Positions 59,647-64,000 of a stretch of 64,000 bases of DNA are shown piece after piece. Both the position numbers and the translations under genes were made by a program. The stretch comes from Auanema rhodensis. Taxonomy: Eukaryota; Nematoda; Chromadorea; Rhabditida; Rhabditidae. Each line of letters begins with the position of its first letter. Position 1 is the stretch's first letter. Where the stretch lies: positions 4,216,001-4,280,000 of the forward strand of contig OZ059898.1 of NCBI GenBank assembly GCA_964057225.1. Reading direction: 5' to 3'. The notes under the pieces were generated by a model. That model was not told the DNA's origin. It made no database searches and saw only the letters and a program-made list of their open reading frames with translations.

Positions 59647-61505
59647 GTATGATCCGCGTTCACTGGGGTGAACCGAAAATTTGTTCTCAAAGGCTCAGAG
59701 TTACCACCTGTTGGTGAAATGTCTTTTTTATCATATCGTTTCTCGTTATTTTGGTAACTTAAGTTTGTTTTATCTCTATATTTTTCTGATTTATTAATCA
59801 TTTCGCTTGTTTCTTGATTTTTTATTTTAAAACAAAGGCTCTCATTGTGATTACCGTTACAATTGCAACATTTGTTACTGGTACATTCAAATGATGAATG
59901 GTTTTGTCTAAAACATATCCAGCATAGTTTATTATTTATTACTACATTTCTCCTTTCTTGAATATTTGTTACTTTTTTACATTTTGCGCTTTCATGATTA
60001 TTCATTTTACAGAATATACACGCTGAAGTTTCTTTTCTGTATGGTTCTTTTTCAAAGGTTAGTTTTTTATTGATATCAACGTTTTTTTCATGATATTTTT
60101 TGTTATATCTATTTGATGAATTAGTGAAAAAATTTAATGTTGGTTTTGTTTCTTCTCTTCTAATGTATTCCTGATTTATAGCAGCAATTGTTGCTTCTAT
60201 TCTTATTTCTATACAATTGAGTATTTCTGAAATGTTTAATCTTCTTTTTTCTACTATTTCAATTTCTGATATTTTTGTATTTATTTCTATATCAAATTTA
60301 CTTTTCACTGTTTCTATAATTTCATCGGTATTAATGTTTTCATATTCTTCTAATGCTGCTAATATTGATTTCATTTTGTAGAAGTTTTCTCGTGTTGCAT
60401 ATGGATTTTCGATTGATCTCCTTATATATTTTAGTTCCTTTTTTAATTCTTTTTTGATTTCATATGGTCGATCAAATGTTTCTTTTACTATTGTTAAAGC
60501 TTTTTCATAATTGTTTGTATCTAGTGATAGATGTGCTATTAATTGTGCGGGGAAACCCTTTAATGATGCTTTTAAGTAATAAAATTTTTCTAAATTCGTT
60601 AAATTTGTGTTATTATGAATAGTTAGCATGAAAATATTATAAAATTCTTTGAATTTTTTGAGATCCCCATCAAATTCTTTAATTTCTATTCTTGGGAGTT
60701 TTTGATATAAAGTATAACTGTGGTTCACTTCATCCCTTTTATTACTGATTTCGAAGTTTGATCGAGGAATTGAATTGTTGTATTGGGTATTCTCAAATCG
60801 AGTAGGTGTAAGCATTCCAACATCCACGTTATTTTTAAAATTTTTTGATAACAATTCTAACTTCTGTGACAACTCGTTTATTTTTTCAGTTAGAATTATA
60901 TCTGGTTGCGATGTTTTGATATTTCTTGCTTTTCTTCTACTATAAGAAAGTGTATCTTCCATTCTATGTAGTGAACTTCCTGATATCTTATTTCTGGGTG
61001 TGAATCTGTTAGATAAACGTTCATACTCAGACTCTAAATCGCTCTCATTTGAAAATTGAGTATCGTCTTCAGAAAAATTTGAATATTCTGATCTTAAATT
61101 TTCTTTTTCAATTGCTTTAAGAAAATCTTCTTCAATATTGTTGAAATGTTTCATATTCATTTTTATTTCTTCATGAATTATATTTTTCGAATTATTTCCG
61201 ATTAACTCTTTAAATTCCTCTATTTCTTCTTTTATAGCTATCCAATTTTCAATAATTATGGATTTTTTTAGTTTTTCTTTGATATCTTCAAATACTTCAT
61301 CATTTTTCAAAATTACAGATCTCTCCATAAGATTGTTAAAAGAAGAAATATAATCTCTGAATTTAATCAAACTTTTATCTTTTATTCTTTCAGATTCTTC
61401 AAGAATATGAATTATTTCTTCTCTTTTTGCTAGAGTAGTATTGATCCTTCTTTGAATACCTGATATTATTACTTTTGCCTCAATTTTCTGATGATATAAA
61501 CTCAT
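59643..61505 (-). CDS. gag: BEL/Pao Gag with three CCHC zinc knuckles
   Basis: 620 residues from the ATG at 61505, the first after the leader. The N-terminal 250 residues are charged and predicted helical, with coiled-coil-like stretches. The middle (from about 270: LPRIEIKEFDGDLKKFKEF) matches the DUF1759 gag domain of Pao elements. Three zinc knuckles lie at about 496-509 (CIFC..H..C), 528-541 (CWIC..H..C) and 546-558, which bind the element RNA. Gag forms the particle in which reverse transcription takes place. The stop codon TGA overlaps the pol ATG. Confidence 0.93.
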   Translation of the reverse strand: MSLYHQKIEAKVIISGIQRRINTTLAKREEIIHILEESERIKDKSLIKFRDYISSFNNLMERSVILKNDEVFEDIKEKLKKSIIIENWIAIKEEIEEFKELIGNNSKNIIHEEIKMNMKHFNNIEEDFLKAIEKENLRSEYSNFSEDDTQFSNESDLESEYERLSNRFTPRNKISGSSLHRMEDTLSYSRRKARNIKTSQPDIILTEKINELSQKLELLSKNFKNNVDVGMLTPTRFENTQYNNSIPRSNFEISNKRDEVNHSYTLYQKLPRIEIKEFDGDLKKFKEFYNIFMLTIHNNTNLTNLEKFYYLKASLKGFPAQLIAHLSLDTNNYEKALTIVKETFDRPYEIKKELKKELKYIRRSIENPYATRENFYKMKSILAALEEYENINTDEIIETVKSKFDIEINTKISEIEIVEKRRLNISEILNCIEIRIEATIAAINQEYIRREETKPTLNFFTNSSNRYNKKYHEKNVDINKKLTFEKEPYRKETSACIFCKMNNHESAKCKKVTNIQERRNVVINNKLCWICFRQNHSSFECTSNKCCNCNGNHNESLCFKIKNQETSEMINKSEKYRDKTNLSYQNNEKRYDKKDISPTGGNSEPLRTNFRFTPVNADHT

Positions 61506-61605
61506 TTTTGAATATAATCAACCTTTTATTAATTTAATTAATTTCTTTCTTTTTAATTATTTCTTTATCCTTTTTTTGATTTAATGCGAGCTCAAGATAA
61601 CTTTT
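61506..61605 (-). other. BEL/Pao leader between primer-binding site and gag
   Basis: AT-rich untranslated leader of about 100 bases; no hairpin stands out. It would hold the packaging signal. Confidence 0.5.
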
Positions 61606-61617
61606 GCCGATGCACCA
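61606..61617 (-). promoter_or_regulatory. primer-binding site complementary to tRNA-Gly
   Basis: TGGTGCATCGGC on the minus strand begins 7 bases inside the 5' LTR edge. Its complement GCCGATGCACCA fits the 3' end of nematode tRNA-Gly(GCC) including CCA, as far as I recall that sequence. Glycine tRNA priming is known among BEL/Pao elements. Confidence 0.7.
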
Positions 61618-61624
61618 CTTTTTA

Positions 61625-61839
61625 TGTCTCAAAATAATAGAAACATATATTTATATATAATGATTTATTTACTTATTATCCGAACAACCGGATGGGTTTG
61701 GTACAACGTATAAGAATAAAATTGGAAAAAGGGTATAAAGAGATCACGTAAATGTTTCACGTAGATTCAACCGATTCCACAATTCAATATCACAAAAAAT
61801 GATCTAAAAAGAACTGATTTTCTGTGAATCCACAGAACA
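61625..61839 (-). repeat. 5' LTR of BEL/Pao element
   Basis: 215 bp; promoter-bearing LTR for the minus-strand transcript. Reads base for base like 54977-55191. Confidence 0.95.
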
Positions 61840-64000
61840 ATTATTAACTATAATCAAATAAAAATATTCTGAGGTTGGGTATCCAGATGTGTAGATTCTG
61901 AATTTCTTGGTGAGATTTGGCTGTGACTTTTCAAATTTCAGGAAAAAAGGTTTATATAGACCCTATCCACAAGATTTGTTCACAAAAAAGTTCAGGCTGT
62001 AGGCACGTTGTGTCCGGTGATTGTTCGATTTTGTCAAAGATTATTAACTATAATCAAATAAAAATGTTCACAAGTTGGGTATTCAGATGTGTAGATTCTG
62101 AATTTCTTGGTGAGATTTGGCTGTGACTTTTCAAATTTCAGGAAAAAAGGTTTATATAGACCCTATCCACAAGATTTGTTCACAAAAAAGTTCAGGCTGT
62201 AGGCACGTTGTGTCCGGTGATTGTTCGATTTTGTCAAAGATTATTAACTATAATCAAATAAAAATGTTCACAAGTTGGGTATTCAGATGTGTAGATTCTG
62301 AATTTCTTGGTGAGATTTGGCTGTGACTTTTCAAATTTCAGGAAAAAAGGTTTATATAGACCCCATCCACAAGATTTGTTCACAAAAAAGTTTAGGCTTT
62401 AGGCACGTTGTGTCCGGTGATTGTTCGATTTTGTCAAAGATTATTAACTATAATCAAATAAAAATATTCTGAGGTTGGGTATCCAGATGTGTAGATTCTG
62501 AAATTCTTGGTGAGATTTGGCTGTGACTTTTCAAATTTCAGGAAAAAAGGTTTATATAGACCCCATCCACAAGATTTGTTCACAAAAAAGTTTAGGCTTT
62601 AGGCACGTTGTGTCCGGTGATTGTTCGATTTTGTCAAAGATTATTAACTATAATCAAATAAAAATGTTCACAAGTTAGGTATTCAGATGTGTAGATTCTG
62701 AATTTCTTGGTGAGATTTGGCTGTGACTTTTCAAATTTCAGCAAAAAAGGTTTATATAGACCCTATCCACAAGATTTGTTCACAAAAAAGTTCAGGCTGT
62801 AGGCACGTTGTGTCTGGTGATTGTTCGATTTTGTCAAAGATTATTAACTATAATCAGATAAAAATGTTCACAAGTTGGGTATTCAGATGTGTAGATTCTG
62901 AATTTCTTGGTGAGATTTGGCTGTGACTTTTCAAATTTCAGGAAAAAAGGTTTATATAGACCCCATCCACAAGATTTGTTCACAAAAAAGTTCAGGCTGT
63001 AGGCACGTTGTGTCCGGTGATTGTTCGATTTTGTCAAAGATTATTATTTATAATCAAATAAAAATGTTCACAAGTTAGGTATTCAGATGTGTAGATTCTG
63101 AATTTCTTGGTGAGATTTGGCTGTGACTTTTCAAATTTCAGCAAAAAAGGTTTATATAGACCCTATCCACAAGATTTGTTCACAAAAAAGTTCAGGCTGT
63201 AGGCACGTTGTGTCTGGTGATTGTTCGATTTTGTCAAAGATTATTAACTATAATCAGATAAAAATGTTCACAAGTTGGGTATTCAGATGTGTAGATTCTG
63301 AATTTCTTGGTGAGATTTGGCTGTGACTTTTCAAATTTCAGCAAAAAAGGTTTATATAGACCCTATCCACAAGATTTGTTCACAAAAAAGTTCAGGCTGT
63401 AGGCACGTTGTGTCCGGTGATTGTTCGATTTTGTCAAAGATTATTATTTATAATCAAATAAAAATGTTCACAAGTTAGGTATTCAGATGTGTAGATTCTG
63501 AATTTCTTGGTGAGATTTGGCTGTGACTTTTCAAATTTCAGCAAAAAAGGTTTATATAGACCCTATCCACAAGATTTGTTCACAAAAAAGTTCAGGCTGT
63601 AGGCACGTTGTGTCTGGTGATTGTTCGATTTTGTCAAAGATTATTAACTATAATCAGATAAAAATGTTCACAAGTTGGGTATTCAGATGTGTAGATTCTG
63701 AATTTCTTGGTGAGATTTGGCTGTGACTTTTCAAATTTCAGCAAAAAAGGTTTATATAGACCCTATCCACAAGATTTGTTCACAAAAAAGTTCAGGCTGT
63801 AGGCACGTTGTGTCCGGTGATTGTTCGATTTTGTCAAAGATTATTATTTATAATCAAATAAAAATGTTCACAAGTTAGGTATTCAGATGTGTAGATTCTG
63901 AATTTCTTGGTGAGATTTGGCTGTGACTTTTCAAATTTCAGCAAAAAAGGTTTATATAGACCCTATCCACAAGATTTGTTCACAAAAAAGTTCAGGCTGT
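61840..64000 (+). repeat. 200-bp satellite array, right segment (about 11 monomers, runs off the window)
   Basis: Begins with the second copy of the ATTAT target duplication and continues the monomer interrupted at 54,976. From about 63,117 to the edge, two monomer types alternate (GTGTCTGG with CAGATAAAAATG, then the TATTT dyad centre with GTTAGG), a 400-bp higher-order repeat. Confidence 0.98.

Larger units (their letters stand above)
54977..61839 (-). mobile_element. complete BEL/Pao LTR retrotransposon inserted in the satellite
   Basis: 6,863 bp with TG..CA-ended 215-bp LTRs that read identical at both ends, flanked by the 5-bp duplication ATTAT. Internal order on the minus strand: primer-binding site, gag with three zinc knuckles, then pol with protease, reverse transcriptase, RNase H, integrase and the C-terminal domain typical of the BEL/Pao clade. 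No envelope-like frame is present. All catalytic positions of RT, RNase H and integrase that I checked are present. Identical LTRs and unbroken frames indicate a very recent insertion. Confidence 0.96.

Noticed and set aside
11780-64000. CRISPR array
   Set aside because: The regular 200-bp period has no short repeat/unique spacer structure; the full unit is repeated, and the host is a eukaryote.

Overview
The window looks like a piece of a nematode nuclear chromosome. The evidence is the AT-rich base composition, genes cut into many short exons by introns mostly 40-75 nt long with GT..TTTCAG borders, a methyltransferase of the NNMT/PNMT/TEMT family (expanded in nematodes), and a retroelement primer-binding site that fits a nematode tRNA-Gly as I remember it. 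I cannot name the species. There is no bacterial operon structure, CRISPR array or tRNA/rRNA gene that I can see.

Region 1 (1-11,779) is ordinary genic DNA with four genes in alternating orientation: the 3' part of a + strand gene for a protein with two UBA-like helices (1-919); a 15-exon minus-strand DCAF4/WDR21 homologue, a substrate receptor of CUL4-DDB1 ubiquitin ligases (1,789-4,108); a 6-exon + strand SAM-dependent methyltransferase of the NNMT/PNMT/TEMT family (5,793-8,046); and an 8-exon minus-strand histidine acid phosphatase with signal peptide and C-terminal membrane anchor (8,613-10,332). I rebuilt the exons by hand from splice signals; all reading frames close exactly.

Region 2 (11,780 to the right edge) is one huge tandem array of a 200-bp satellite, all monomers in the same orientation. 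About 41 kb and roughly 204 monomers are present, and the array runs off the window. It is interrupted twice. A 4.45-kb DIRS-type tyrosine-recombinase retrotransposon sits at 34,785-39,232, with identical 175-bp inverted terminal repeats, an internal complementary region, and gag-like, RT/RNase H, methyltransferase-like and tyrosine recombinase coding regions. A 6.86-kb BEL/Pao LTR retrotransposon sits on the minus strand at 54,977-61,839, with identical 215-bp LTRs, a 5-bp target duplication and complete gag and pol frames. Both insertions look recent. The BEL/Pao copy looks coding-competent; the DIRS copy has a one-base frame break in RNase H.

The satellite has internal organisation: a homogeneous 15-monomer block, 400-bp and 600-bp higher-order repeats, and multi-kilobase segment duplications. 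Each monomer carries a 17-bp dyad whose arms are nearly invariant while its loop varies, a TATA-like box, and splice-like signals that bracket a 168-nt (56-codon) segment. I regard the satellite and the details of the two young retroelements as the interesting content of the window.
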